Below are positions 26,639 to 38,165 of a stretch of 64,000 nucleotides of DNA, in pieces. Position numbers and translations under genes: made by a program. Source of the stretch: Mesostigma viride (taxonomy: Eukaryota; Streptophyta; Mesostigmatophyceae; Mesostigmatales; Mesostigmataceae); assembly GCA_009746045.1 (NCBI GenBank), contig RPFO01000080.1, forward strand, positions 11,632,467 through 11,696,466. Reading direction: 5' to 3'. The stretch's first letter is position 1; each line of letters starts with the position of its first letter. Below the pieces are notes generated by a model. The model saw only the letters and a program-made list of their open reading frames with translations, searched no databases and was not told the DNA's origin.

Positions 26639-27475
26639 CTACAGCCCCTGCTGCCCATGACTCTCTCTAGGGACCACTACCAGCTTACACGGAAGCTGAT
26701 CAGCATGCTTTCTCAAGCAGTCAAACTGCAAGTCAGCTTGCACCAAGGTGTACACCCCAAAGCATGGCAACAAAGACTGGAGACCCAACAACAAGTGATG
26801 CTCATCCATGCCAGGCAGGATGGTCAACAGCCTATACCGGCTGAACCTATCCACCCCCACCAACAGATACAAACCACGAATGTGCTGTATATCTACTTGG
26901 ATATCTCCCCGCTCTCTAGCAGGCTCTCTAGCGTGGGACCGTGGTGGGTGAATCTGATTCTCCTGACAGACACAGTTCTCAGCAGCTGCAGTGCAGGCCT
27001 CCAACAGAGGCTGCTTACCTAGCTTCCAAGCAAACATTTCTGCCTGTTTAGAGTGCCCAAATACATGGTGTAGAGTATGCCCAGCGGCTGCATAGCTCAA
27101 CCCCCTAGCAGTCTCACTGCATAAGGAGGAACTAGGACCTGGCTGTGTGCGCGGGACCGCACGACCCACCTCCTGCTCCTTGGAACCAGGGACCTCCACA
27201 GCTTGACTCCCAGAGCCAACAGTGGTTCCCTCGGCGCCAGCAGGACTTTCCAGCTGAGCTGCTTGACTCCCAGAGCCAACACTCACTGAAGACCCTGTAC
27301 CTGCCACAGGCCCAGGGAATTGCACTGCTGCAGCAGCGACATTGCAATCATGTGGAAGAACAAGCCCATCAGTATTCCCAACCCCCTGCTGCTGAACAGG
27401 AGGTGCACCCCTATCATCCATATTTACAAGTGCCACCTGCCCCACCTGGGGTGGCTGACTATTTACATGGGGCAC
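26639..27475 (-). CDS. Copia-like integrase N-terminal half
   Basis: After a ~130-residue Ser/Gly/Pro-rich linker come the integrase zinc-binding motif (HHVFGHSKQAEMF … CTAAAENCVC) and the start of the catalytic core with LLVGVDRFSRYRLL (Asp 1) and LVQADLQFD (Asp 2). It ends with SHGQQGL and a stop; the homology carries on in another frame after a G4 run at about 26650. It is in the same frame as Gag, separated by one TGA at 27487-27485, so readthrough could give Gag-Pol. The usual protease between Gag and integrase is not visible. Confidence 0.78.
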   Translation of the reverse strand: MPHVNSQPPQVGQVALVNMDDRGAPPVQQQGVGNTDGLVLPHDCNVAAAAVQFPGPVAGTGSSVSVGSGSQAAQLESPAGAEGTTVGSGSQAVEVPGSKEQEVGRAVPRTQPGPSSSLCSETARGLSYAAAGHTLHHVFGHSKQAEMFAWKLGKQPLLEACTAAAENCVCQENQIHPPRSHAREPARERGDIQVDIQHIRGLYLLVGVDRFSRYRLLTILPGMDEHHLLLGLQSLLPCFGVYTLVQADLQFDCLRKHADQLPCKLVVVPRESHGQQGL

Positions 27476-27484
27476 TGCACTAAG

Positions 27485-28885
27485 TCACGGCTTCCTGGAC
27501 TGACCACCTGCTCCTGCAGCATTGGCCAGATCAGGGCAATCACGGCGCCAGTGACCTGTCTTACCACAGCCAAAGCACTTATCCTCCTTCCCAGCCTGGG
27601 CCTTCCTCTGACCCCCCTGGTTCGGGTTGCCTGGCTTATTCTGGTTGCCTTGGCCCTGGCTCTTGCCTTGCCCTTGGCTACCTCCCCCCTGCTGTCCCCC
27701 TTGGTGACCACCAGCCTGCTTCTGACCCTTGTTCTGAGCCCCTTGCTGCTGGCCCTTGCCACCTTGGTTCCCACCCCCCCTGCGCCTCCCAGCCCTCTGA
27801 CGCCTGCTAGGACGAGGACCTCCCTGGGCTGCCTGCCCTGGGGCATCCCCCTGCACCTGGCTAGCGGAGGCTGAAGCACCTGAGGTCTGAATGGTTTTAC
27901 AAGCAGGGGCAGATGGGCGAATGCTCAAGACTACCCTCTCTAAGGCAGCCAGCGACCCATCTGTCTGATCTGCAAACAGCCTAGCTGCATTGCGACCATC
28001 CACACTGAGCCCCATACGATCCATGAAATAATCCACCACAGCCCTGATGGGGATCTTGAAGCCCTGGCTAGACCCCTTCTCCACAATGCGAAGGAGCCTC
28101 TGCCATTCCTCAGCTATGGTGCCCCTGATCTCAAACGTATCATAGGCCAGCTTGTAGTGATTAGTGAGGTTGAGGACTTTGTCAGAAAACTCTTGACGCA
28201 GGCCCAGGAGAAACTGCTCCCAAGAGAGCTTATCCTTCACTGCAGACCTGGCTTTGTCCCTCACACGCTCAGAAGAATCCCTATTCACTGAGGAAGCATG
28301 GAACACCTGGACGAGATTGACAGTGGGATCTACGGAGTAGGTGACTAGCTCCATATCCTCTAACCACTTGTCTAACTCCTCCTGACTCACGGGTGGCTTC
28401 AGAGGCTTCTGGCCGTTCATCACGGCTACAGCACTCATGTGGGGCCTAGTTCCTGGCAACGCGCGAGCATCACTACCCACAGCAGAAGCCCCAGCACCCC
28501 CAGCCATAGCGTCTACAGAAACATGAGGAGGAACGACTGCCTCGGCCACACGGGCCGTCTTACCACCGTTGGCCTGCAGCCCCTCCCCTTGGCCTTCTCC
28601 AGTCAGCTCAATGCTGTCCGTTGGCCCTTCTGCGCGCTCCTTCCCCCGAGCTTCCTCCTTTCGCTTCCGGTACCGCGTCCTTTGCCCCGCCACGCCCTCC
28701 ATCGTGGGAATCGCCTCCCCTTCTGGCTGGCCGACTGCTGGCACTGACGCTCCCGCCTCTCCACCCTCCATCGCAACCGCCTTGCTCCCGCCGCCGACCC
28801 CGTTCTTGCCCTTAAGCATTATGGGCACAGACACAAGATGGCAGCAATGAAAGCAACGCCCTCTATCCTCACGAAGCCTCCCCAC
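27485..28885 (-). CDS. Copia-like Gag with CCHC zinc knuckle
   Basis: 466 residues. N-terminal half Gly/Ala/Glu-rich; middle helical (KWLEDMELVTYSVD, SWEQFLLGLRQEFSDKVLN, TFEIRGTIAEEWQRLL), fitting a retrotransposon capsid; then a basic Gly/Gln-rich stretch with many GQGK/GGQ repeats; and CFGCGKTGHWRRDC near the end, a nucleic-acid-binding zinc knuckle. The likely start is the ATG at 28818 (MLKGKNG) or the first ATG at 28885. It ends at TGA, with pol continuing in the same frame. Confidence 0.78.
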   Translation of the reverse strand: MGRLREDRGRCFHCCHLVSVPIMLKGKNGVGGGSKAVAMEGGEAGASVPAVGQPEGEAIPTMEGVAGQRTRYRKRKEEARGKERAEGPTDSIELTGEGQGEGLQANGGKTARVAEAVVPPHVSVDAMAGGAGASAVGSDARALPGTRPHMSAVAVMNGQKPLKPPVSQEELDKWLEDMELVTYSVDPTVNLVQVFHASSVNRDSSERVRDKARSAVKDKLSWEQFLLGLRQEFSDKVLNLTNHYKLAYDTFEIRGTIAEEWQRLLRIVEKGSSQGFKIPIRAVVDYFMDRMGLSVDGRNAARLFADQTDGSLAALERVVLSIRPSAPACKTIQTSGASASASQVQGDAPGQAAQGGPRPSRRQRAGRRRGGGNQGGKGQQQGAQNKGQKQAGGHQGGQQGGGSQGQGKSQGQGNQNKPGNPNQGGQRKAQAGKEDKCFGCGKTGHWRRDCPDLANAAGAGGQSRKP

Positions 28886-29989
28886 CTGGCTCGGCCTCCT
28901 GGCTCAGCCTGGCTTGTTTGGACTCACGCTCCTGCTGCTCTCTCACGCCCGCAGGTTCTGCAACCGGTGTAACAGGACGACGCGCGACTGCCAAGTCCGC
29001 GTTGAAGACACCGTAGACGCACCCCACCGGTCGCTGGCTGTCTTGTTGACGTTCCACAGCGACCCTGGGCTCACTAGGATTCCGGAACCACTGCTGGTTC
29101 CTCACCCACCGCGTGTCTCCGTTAGCGAGCTGGTTCTGCTCACCTCGCCCCGCCCGATCGTATTCGTGCACTGAATCCCTAGGAAGGTTTAGCTCTGAGC
29201 CCTGCTCAGCCTCGCGGATCTGCTGCGCTGTCCTCACCACTATCCCCCTCGGGCGATCAGTGTAGGTATGGAAGATGTTATCTGGCGACCTCGCAGCCCC
29301 GGCCTCAATCGTTACCGACAGACCTGGTGCCGATGCCGCCCTCGCGCGTCGAGGAGTATCCAAAAATGTGAAGATTCCAGGTGGGTTGGTGGTGATCACA
29401 AACCTGTCTGCCTGCCCCCTTGCCTCTTGCAAAAGCACAGCAACTAAATTCTCAACAGTTTGCGAAAACACTTCAGCCGATACCCACGGATTGATCTCCT
29501 CACGTCTCCTCGCTTCCCGGATCTCGTCTGTCTCTGGAATTCCCTCGCCCAGCACCGCCGTAGCCACCCAGTGGTTAAAAAGGCGCGTGCTTCCCAAGGC
29601 TATAGCCACAATCTGGCTACACGCTTCTCTCGCAAGGTCAAGGCTTGCTGGCGTAATATGACCCCCCTGATACGCCACCTCAACGCCGCTAGCTGTGATA
29701 GCCAACGCGTCGCGTAGCCGCACCAGTTCTTCAATGGCCACCCGCCCAGCTTCCCCTGGCGCGCTTGTCACGCGGGCCCTTTGCACTATAGGATCCGCTG
29801 CAGCCGCCCGGTTGCCCCCCCCGAAACTGCGACCCAACCCTCGTCGGCAAGCCCTCTTGCAATGAATGCCGCCTGCACAAACGTAGGCGCACTTGCTGGC
29901 TGCCGGTATGGGTAAAAAGGAGCTTCTTGCGAGCTCTGACCTTCGTCTCCCGCGGCTGGATGGCCCGTAGACGATGCGCCAGACATGAA
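28869..29989 (-). pseudogene. Copia-like element ORF1, unknown function, frameshifted
   Basis: The frame 30071-28869 is open but its first part lies in the LTR. A better N-terminus, MSGASSTGHPAAGDEG at about 29986, is in another frame and switches at the C7 run near 29820. The main part (AREACSQIVAIALGSTRLF, FSQTVENLVAVLLQEA, FVITTNPPGIFTFLDTP) is protein-like and helical but matches no family I recognise. It lies between the 5' LTR and Gag and might be an extra Gag-like or structural ORF (inference). Confidence 0.5.
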
Positions 29990-30020
29990 ATGGCAGGAAA
30001 TCACGAAAACAATAATACGA

Positions 30021-30684
30021 TTTAGCGACGCCGGCCAGGCAGCTGCCGTGAGCTCCTGGTCCTTGTCGCAACTGTTAGGACCTAGGTCGCGTAGCTTGCA
30101 ACCTTTGCTCCTCGCCCCAGGTAACGCTCTCGCTGGCTTGCTCACTCCAAGTGACAACCACGGTGCGTCGGCAAAGAACTGCCTTGACCTGCCTTAGGCC
30201 ATAGCTTTATGTTACCTCATTTCCATCGTGCCCTAAGGCATCGCCCATCGGCTTCGCACAGTGCACCGCTACCTTGCCAGAGCTCTGCTTACCGCTACCT
30301 TGCATCCTTGCTGCAGGCAGCGTTAAGGATCTCTGACATTCCGCGACTAGGTATCACCAGTTCCTGTCACAGCTCTGCACGGATGCGCATCCTTGCAGAG
30401 CCCGCGACTGGCCTACTGGTCTCTACTTAGTCGCCGGACCGTTGCGCCCTCAGCCTCCATGGACCTGAGTCACGTGCTGGTCCAGGCTAAGCCTGTGCAG
30501 GCCCTGCCTGCCACGTGTCCTGTCCACTGCGGCCTCGGTGTGCACTGCCGCCGCCGCCGGTCGGCAGGACTTCGGGACCTGATAACTCTCACGTCCCTTG
30601 TCTGTTTCAGGCAGTCAGCACGGCGTTAGAAAGGTCTCCTCATCGTGCATCCAACTAGCACATTGGTGCCCCAATATGCTAACT
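30021..30684 (-). repeat. Copia-like element 5' LTR
   Basis: 664 bp partner of 20521-21184. No TGG primer-binding motif is seen just inside it. Confidence 0.9.
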
Positions 30685-31572
30685 GTATGAAGGGTCCACC
30701 ACTTCGGTGCGCACTTCTTACGGGACCACGCCACCATGCGCTTTACAGAAGGGTGTGTGGCAGGGCTGCATGCTGTCGCCCTACCTGTTCATTATTGTTG
30801 TCGAATACGTAATGATTCAGGCGCGCAAGCGATTTGCCCGCATCGTGGGTAGGGAACCAGGGGTGCAGGTTGCTAACAAATTCTGGCATGGCGGCGCGGA
30901 CACGGAGATTCGGCTGGCAGACATCATCTACGCAGACGACACCACCCTCTTCGAGGACACTGGGCACGTGCAGACATGGCTTGCCGACTGCCTGGCTATC
31001 GAGGCCCGTGACGTGGGGCTTGAGGTCAGCAAGAAGGCAGAGGCCCTGGCGGTTGGGCTCACCCACTCACCGCCACCCCTCTATCTCCTAGACGGCTCTC
31101 GAGTCCTGTATCGGGACCGCGTCAAGCTGTTGGGCAGCCTGCTTCCCAGCTGCGAGGCTGATGTGGACCATCGCATCTCCCTCGCCTGGCACGCTTTACG
31201 TCAGTACCGGGCCCTGTGGCGCAAGCCCCTGGGCAGGATCGAGAAACAGGACCTGTTTAAGGTCCTCGCCCTGCCTGTTCTCATGTATGGGGCCGAGACG
31301 TGGACCCTCACCGCCGACCTGGCCCGCAAGCTGGACGGCGCGGTCACCAACATGCTGCGATCCATTTTCAGAGTAGGATATGCTGCTCATGTCCGCAATG
31401 AGGACCTGTACCAGGGCATGCCATATATCACCAGCACCATTAAGCAGCGGCGCCTGCAGCTCGTAGGGCAGTGACCTAGCTCGCACCAACCAGGTAGACA
31501 CCTCACGTGGCCCCCCCGCAGGACTGCGACCAGCTCAGCCTGGCCGGCACCTCCTGACGTGGGCCGGCCCCC
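30685..31572 (+). pseudogene. LINE copy B, middle fragment (RT)
   Basis: Continues copy B with LQKGVWQGCMLSPYLFIIVV (block B), then LADIIYADDTTLFEDT (YADD catalytic site), LPVLMYGAETWTLT and IFRVGYAAHVRNEDLYQG near the C-terminus. It is open for 255 residues (30707-31474). A stop after LQLVGQ suggests a small frame change. It is cut at 31572 by LTR-3 and resumes at 42326. Confidence 0.88.
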
Positions 31573-32275
31573 TGTAACGACTAAAAATGTTGTGTTTGCA
31601 ACAGCCTCAGTATCAACATTGGTGTGAAAAGATCTTTATACCTGGGTTGGAGTCGCGACAGATAACTTCACGTCCAGAGAAGCAATGAAGATGGATCTTC
31701 AACAGTTAAGGGAATGAGTCCCCACCCTTGTTAGACACAACAGACAAGTTATATCCAAGTCGACTATCTGTTGAAGTTATAGTTGACTTTTAGCAAGGGT
31801 TGTTTGATTGATGAAACAAGGAAACCCTTGACTTACACCATAGCTTTAGCTCTCACGTACGCACACATGCACGACCTCCACAAACAGGATAAAAGTCATC
31901 GTGCATGCAGAGTCGGCTCAATCCTAACCCGAAAGGACCAATCAAATGTGAGAATCACGTACTCAAGGTAAGATCCTGTCCTCAGAATCCACAACACAAC
32001 ACAAGGCCAGCACTACAGAATCTCCGTGACCTGGAACCAGATCCCCCAGGTACAACAGTCTTAAAGAGAACTATGACTGGCTGAACTAAACCATGCAAAG
32101 TACCCCACGTGGATCAGGCCACGACCAATGAGGGTAGAACAATAATTCGAAAGATCTCAGCAGGCCCAATATCAATCCTACGTCGAAGCCTCCTAACTTT
32201 CCAAATAATTGTCTCCAAGAACTCATAATAAGATCAACAGTAGGAAAACTTTGGATGTAACATTTGGTTGTTACA
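31573..32275 (-). repeat. LTR-3 3' LTR
   Basis: 703 bp; differs from the other copy by a 4-bp indel (GTAC) and a few substitutions. Confidence 0.88.
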
Positions 32276-32291
32276 TATCTCCCCCTCAAGA
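32276..32291 (-). promoter_or_regulatory. Polypurine tract of LTR-3
   Basis: Minus strand TTGAGGGGGAGATA immediately before the 3' LTR. Confidence 0.75.
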
Positions 32292-35200
32292 TAGGAACTC
32301 CCAGTTCCTAGAAGCCAAGAAGAATAAAACAACAACCTCCACAAGAACAACACAACAATAAACAGGAAGTCCACCATCTCTTGGGACAAGCAGATGGGTT
32401 TTTACATCCCTGAAGCCAGGGCCTCCTATCTCATAAACATCTAGTCACATGTGCTTAAAGAAGACAAGTCACATCCTTATCCACTACAAGCCCAGATAAT
32501 CACAGCAATACTGGAAGTCATCCCGTCATCATTCTGGAATTCTGGAACTCTGGACTGGAACATCAGAACTGGAATGGAGCCCCCCATCATCCATCCTGGA
32601 ATCCCCCCCCCTCACACCACAATCCAAAGCCCCCCCCCCTTTCCTTCTCAGCCCTGTTCCTCACAGGCTATACCAATCCCCATTCAGGCCACCTTGCCAT
32701 TGGGTCCACACATGGGAAACTGCTCCACCATGTGGGCCAACTCTGGCCAGTTCCTGCTGACCTGCAGCACCATGCAAGTCTCAGCAGCCCCTGCCACCAT
32801 CTGGACAGCATAGCGAAAGCATGCCCCAGGAGAAGAGCACCACAGACTGACTCGATCGCAGGGTCCATCACCCAAGTAGAGGACGTCTTGTGCCTGCTCA
32901 CCCTTGATCTGTACGCCCACCAGAACTGCAGAAAGGTCTTGACCACAGACCACTTAGCACCTATCAGAGGCACCAGCACCCGTAGTGGCATCAGACGGAC
33001 CCTGAGTTCCACAGTGTACTTGGGCAACCTGGGATTGCAAAAGAGGTAGAAGTCTCCAAAGGAAAACACCGTCTGGCTGAGCTGGAGGAAGAAGGAACCA
33101 AATCAAAGTCACCCTTCTGAACTGAAAACTCCAACAGCTCCCTGTAGGAAGCCTCTCCCATACTCACTGGCTGCAACTGAGTAAATGCCTCCTTCAAGGC
33201 CTCAGGTATAAGGCTGCTAGCATGTCCTGCCCCTCAGCAGGCCTCATGTCAATCTCAGGAACCACGTGTCTGAATCATACCAGGCATCAAGCCCTAGGTG
33301 AACAACTCCATATGTCGGGGGTACAACACAGAAGTCACTCTCCATGTGCCATCCAGGCTCAGATCCCCTCAACCATCCTCAGAAGCTGGTCACCAAAATC
33401 TGGATGTCATCTCAGCTTAGTCCAACCAAACTCCCACCAGGGTCCGTCCCACTCAACTCAGATCCCAGTCGGATTCGATGAGTCCACATGAATCCAGGAA
33501 GGAGTAAACAGGATCAAGGCACCTAAGCCAAACAAGGTGAGGCCACTCCAGGTTCTGGGACACCACCCTCCCTCAGCTAGAGTCCACGGGTGAAGGACAA
33601 GCCTGACATTCCCAGGGATAACGGGTCATCCACAGGGATCCATGCCATGAATACTGACAGCTCTCACTGCTTGCTCAGGGCAGGAAGCATAGTGTCAGGT
33701 AGCAAGGCTAACCCTCTATACAGCCAACCCCCCCATAATTAACTGGGCTGCCAGGGTCCCAGGCTCATCAGGTCATAGCAGGCTGGATGGATGCCAAGAA
33801 TGCTCAATCCTAACACAGGAGCTGGCATGAGCTTCTGCTGCAGCAAGTCCAAAGCCTGCTGACACCCGTCAGTCCACGCAAACTGGAACGAGGAAACGTA
33901 AACAGCGCCCCAGGTGGAAGTGCAGTCACCAAGAGGCAGGAGCAATTCCAGCAGGAAGACGTCGCCAACACGGGGTCGCCTCATGAAGAGCAAGGTTATC
34001 TCAGAAGTACGCCCATGATGAAGAAAGGCCGTGGACAGGGTTGTCTCCAGTGGGTACCCGTCAGCAGGTTGGGGAGATGCAACAAAGCACAGCCAAAATA
34101 GCCCACCGATGGCCAGCGAAACCAGGATACCACCTAGTCAGGGATCTATGAGGAGACCCAGAAAAGATGAACTGAAATCCCAAGGTGTCTCCACGCTATG
34201 ATCCTCATAGATCTCCTCCCCACCAGAACAAAGTTCCCCCCCTCCAGTCGCACCCAAAGGAGTGAGAGTGAGGTAAAGCCACATCTCCTTAGTAGCTAGT
34301 ACTCTCAAACCCATAGCCAGTGGCTTTTTATGATCCAAGGCACACTATTTCTCCATAAGATGCCTGGGAAACCATCCACAGCCTTGATAGGGATAGCAGA
34401 AGATCAGTAATGCTTCACCAGCATGATGAACGGTATGCCCCAACTGGTAAAGCGTAGCACACGCTACCCCCATGCAAGGTATAGATGCAGCCCAATCCCC
34501 TGCACGCCCTGCTCCCCACACAATCCCCCTCAGCATAACTGGTAAACTGGAGACGACCAGCATGCCTAGTAATTCCCCCTTCTGCGTAGAATAAGCTGTA
34601 ATAATCCTGGTATCAGTTCCCAAGATTGACAGCATAACCTAGCAGGAATAAATGCCATGGGATACGCATAAAGACAGAGGCCCAGCCAACCAGAGAAGGG
34701 TGGGGGAGGCCTGTCTCTCAGCCCACTGATCCACTGGTGGCCTGCAGGGTCTCTCTATCACGGCGTCCTATGCACCTCCTGACTAAAGATGGGATGGGCA
34801 CTACAGCTAGCAAAGTGTCCAAGACGGAGTTGCATACAGGGCAGCTTGAGAGCAGACTGAAAGCAATCACCAATCAGCCAACTGATGTGCTCAAGCTTGG
34901 CAGGGCCCCCCAGCAACAACATCATGCACTCCCCGCAACCATCCAGGTGGCACTACCATGCAAGGTAATGTGGGCATTAGGATCGAAGGAGCCCAAGACA
35001 AGGTTGCACAAGTAGGGCAGCATAAGGGTATGCTGGATGAGGCCATCAGTCATCAAACAGATACACCCTCAGCTTGGCAGGGCCCTAGCAAGTAGACTGA
35101 ACAATGTCCCCCTAGTCAAAGCATGGAAGGTAGTATCCATGTCCGTGAACCACGTAGACTGCCAAATGGTATTAACCCATTAATGTCAGTGTACCACGGA

Positions 35201-38150
35201 TACTGATGCACATGAGGCAGGTTGTAAGGGTGGTAAAGGGCTGAATGGGTCCCTCAACAAACCCACACCTCTAAGCTCATGTGAGCCCCCCGCCCAGCAC
35301 CCAGTAGTCCAACTCCTCAATTAAGAGTCAACGGAGTGGGCACCATTGTCATCACTGCATGTCATGCCAAAGATTCCAGCTGGCCCCACAGTTGTAGCTC
35401 CGTTGATCCCGCCCATCATCCAACCCACAAGGACATCCTGCCCATGCAAACATGATGCCAGACCCCCCGTGCAAGCAGTCCTATTCATACAACCATCATG
35501 CTGTGCAAGCAATCAGCTCAAGGGCGGATGGTGTACTATCAAGACAACAAGCCATCCTGGCACCATGCAAGCAAGGATAAGTCCATAGCAGGGCAAAGCA
35601 AGGGTAGGAGGTTACTCATCTGCACATGGCTGGCTTGATGTCCACCAGCAGGCAGGACCCAACACAGCGTCAGGAGCAGGCACCAGCATTACAGATACGC
35701 GTCACTTGGGCGTCCCCAAGTCACCAGAGTCCCAGCGGCCACCATGCAGTGCTTGATGAAGTCGCCACCATTGAGTGCTTGCAGCGAGTCACCACCAACA
35801 GCACTAGTCCACCACCATGAGGATACTCTCCAACGTCGCCTCCATGCACCATGTCCGCCATCGACAAGTTACCAATCCCCCACTGGCCTCAAGCCCCCAA
35901 TAGGCTACTGCCACCACGCCCAATCAGCGTTGGACCATCCCCACATGTGGGTATCCAACACAGCTGTTGCCTGAATGGACAACCAAGACTAGCTGCTTGC
36001 GCCGGTCCCGCTATGGGGAAGTGACTAAGCTGCTTTAAGGAGGCCTGGAACGGACACCAATGAGCCTGGCTCCATAAGCTGCTTGGAAGAATGACCACAT
36101 GCTGTCAACTTCCCGGACTGAATCAGCTGCAAGAAGGAGCCAGCAACCTTCACTATGGCACTCAGAAAAACTGCCTAGTAGGCCAACCTGTCAAGGCAGC
36201 AGACTCTAACATAGCTACTACCAAGTGTCAGGTAGCCAGAACTCCTAAGCCTAAGGAGTGACAAGGGCCTGAGGTGGTCCAACAGCCAGCACAACTGCCC
36301 AAAAGTCAAGGGAATGGGCCTAAAAGCGCCTTGACCAGTGTCAAAAATTCTGATCTGAGAACTATATCAGATATATTCACAGATAAGAACTATGACAGCA
36401 GCCCTGGTGTCCATACTTGCTGTCCTAGTGCACCTCCTAGGCCCAACAGGGGCCATCTGCCAACAAGCAGTGGTAACCATCATGTCCTCGGAGAAGTAAA
36501 TGCATGGTCACAATGGTCTGGCGCAGGTAAGGGCCCCAACTGGCAAGTGACCCACACCCCACTTGTAAAGGGGCGTTGTCAAGTAAGTGGTCCACCCCCT
36601 CTGGGAACATGTGTCAAAGGACACCGTCTGGCAAGTGGGCAACCCATGCAAGAGACCCCTGGCAACTCATGTGATACCCTTTAGGGGACAACCAACTGCA
36701 GGTATCCCGATGTCCCCTGATGTGGTGGCATCTACCATGCCATGTGCCTCCATGATAGCATCTGGCAACCCTTTGGCAGACCTGGGATATCCATGTGTCA
36801 AAGGACACCGTCTGGCAAGTGACCCCTGCAAGAGACCCCTGGCATGTGTGATGCCGTCTGGAAATTACATTGCAGATATCCAGGAGGATGTCCACTCCCC
36901 CGCAAAAAATTGCTCAGGGTAACCAGACGTAGCTGCCACCAATCTGGACAACTCTGGACAACTCCTAAGGAGCTCGCCCTATCCATAGTACCATGTTGAT
37001 AGTGGGAACAACTCAGATGCCGTTGTTCTCCTCCCCACCAAAACCAAACCACCATCCACGTGGGAGGAACCAAAGCTCAACCTAGAACGCCTCCACTGTC
37101 ATGATGCTCAACAAGAAAAGGAAGAGTTTCCCCCACAACTGAAACAAATGTTTGGCGACGCGTGAATTAAGAACGTGTCACAGTCCTTAAACAGCAAGGG
37201 TAGGCTGCCCATGCACGGAAGAAAAGGATCCTGAAAGATTGTCAAGTGAGTGCAAAAGGAACCTTGCGTGAAAAAGGCAGCCATGAATCCCTACTGTCCG
37301 CTCATCCGGAGCCCCCCTCAAAAGACACGAGGTGTAACCTGAGCCACACCGTAACAATGTCGTCAAAGAAAAGCAGCACCGGGAAAAAAACAACCTGAGA
37401 CAGCGACGTCGTCAGGCGGTCGCGGTGGTGGTCGTGCGTGCAGCCGCAACCCGGAAGCCGGGTATAATAGGTGCCGTCCGCAGCAACAGTGCGTCGGCTC
37501 AGCCATAACCCGTAGCGCCATGTCAGCCTGGCCGAAAACAGAGCCTGCCGGAAAAAAGAACAGCAGCCTCCTAGCAGGGTTCTGGAGCCGGACCTGCTGA
37601 GCTACTGTACCAACACTCCGCATTGCCCTGCTCGAAACGTAGCAACACTTGCGTAATGCTAATATATAAAGACCTGTTTGGAGCTACTAGGCGGAGACTG
37701 CGGCGTCAGCGGCCACGACAGACAGGGCGGTGGTCGGACTTCAGCACGATGCGGCCAGCCAGCCGAAAGCCCGTAAATAAGGACGCTTGTCTATGAAATA
37801 TTGCACGAATCCAAATAGTTGACGTCTGGGAGTAGATGAAAAAACCCTTTCATCACCGGTAGGTCGCTGCGGAGCTGCTAAAGATGTGGTATCATCTTCA
37901 ACTCTCTTACTTGATTCCGGTGGTTGTGTCTCCGGGTTAATCATCACTCCATGGGTCGCGCATGCCGGACTGGGGAAACGTTAGAGACTTGTGAGCTCAA
38001 AGCAGCTCTCAGAGCAAGACTGTCACATAAGGATGAGTCACACTCTAAAAACTGTCCGAACACACAGCATAACGTACCCTCTCTGGGTCGGGCATGAATT
38101 CCATTGTTAACCGTGAACTAATACTATCAAGATCACCAACACCTAGGTAG
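32292..38150 (-). other. LTR-3 interior, mostly unrecognisable
   Basis: Many short ORFs, none intact. A possible Ty3/gypsy RT-RNase H connection (FAWTDGCQQALDLLQQKLMP, then APVL) lies on the minus strand at 33739-33993, weak evidence for a gypsy origin. A short repeat AAAGGACACCGTCTGGCAAG occurs at about 36616 and 36799 with other shared words around it. Codon-like structure is otherwise absent. Confidence 0.5.
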
Positions 38151-38152
38151 AA

Positions 38153-38165
38153 ACCTCCGATACCA
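38153..38165 (-). promoter_or_regulatory. Primer binding site of LTR-3
   Basis: Minus strand TGGTATCGGAGG just inside the 5' LTR, one base off the LTR edge. It resembles the initiator-Met-tRNA site TGGTATCAGAGC used by many plant elements. Confidence 0.65.

Larger units (their letters stand above)
20521..30684 (-). mobile_element. Ty1/copia-like retrotransposon (nested in LINE copy B)
   Basis: Direct repeats 20521-21184 and 30021-30684 (664 bp) differ at about two sites. The flanking LINE sequence TGTATGA is duplicated (6-8 bp; the exact edge is ambiguous). Coding is on the minus strand: ORF1 (unknown), Gag with CCHC knuckle, HHCC and integrase core, retropepsin-like domain, RT, RNase H. The RNase H-like end with NPADALTK is typical of copia. 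The frame is broken at several places (see parts). LTR ends read TTAGC…GCTAA rather than TG…CA. A 1.7-kb DNA element sits in its 3' untranslated part. Confidence 0.9.

Noticed and set aside
33739-33993. A functional gypsy RT in LTR-3
   Set aside because: Only a short stretch resembles the RT-RNase H connection; catalytic blocks were not found, so it is mentioned as a weak trace only.
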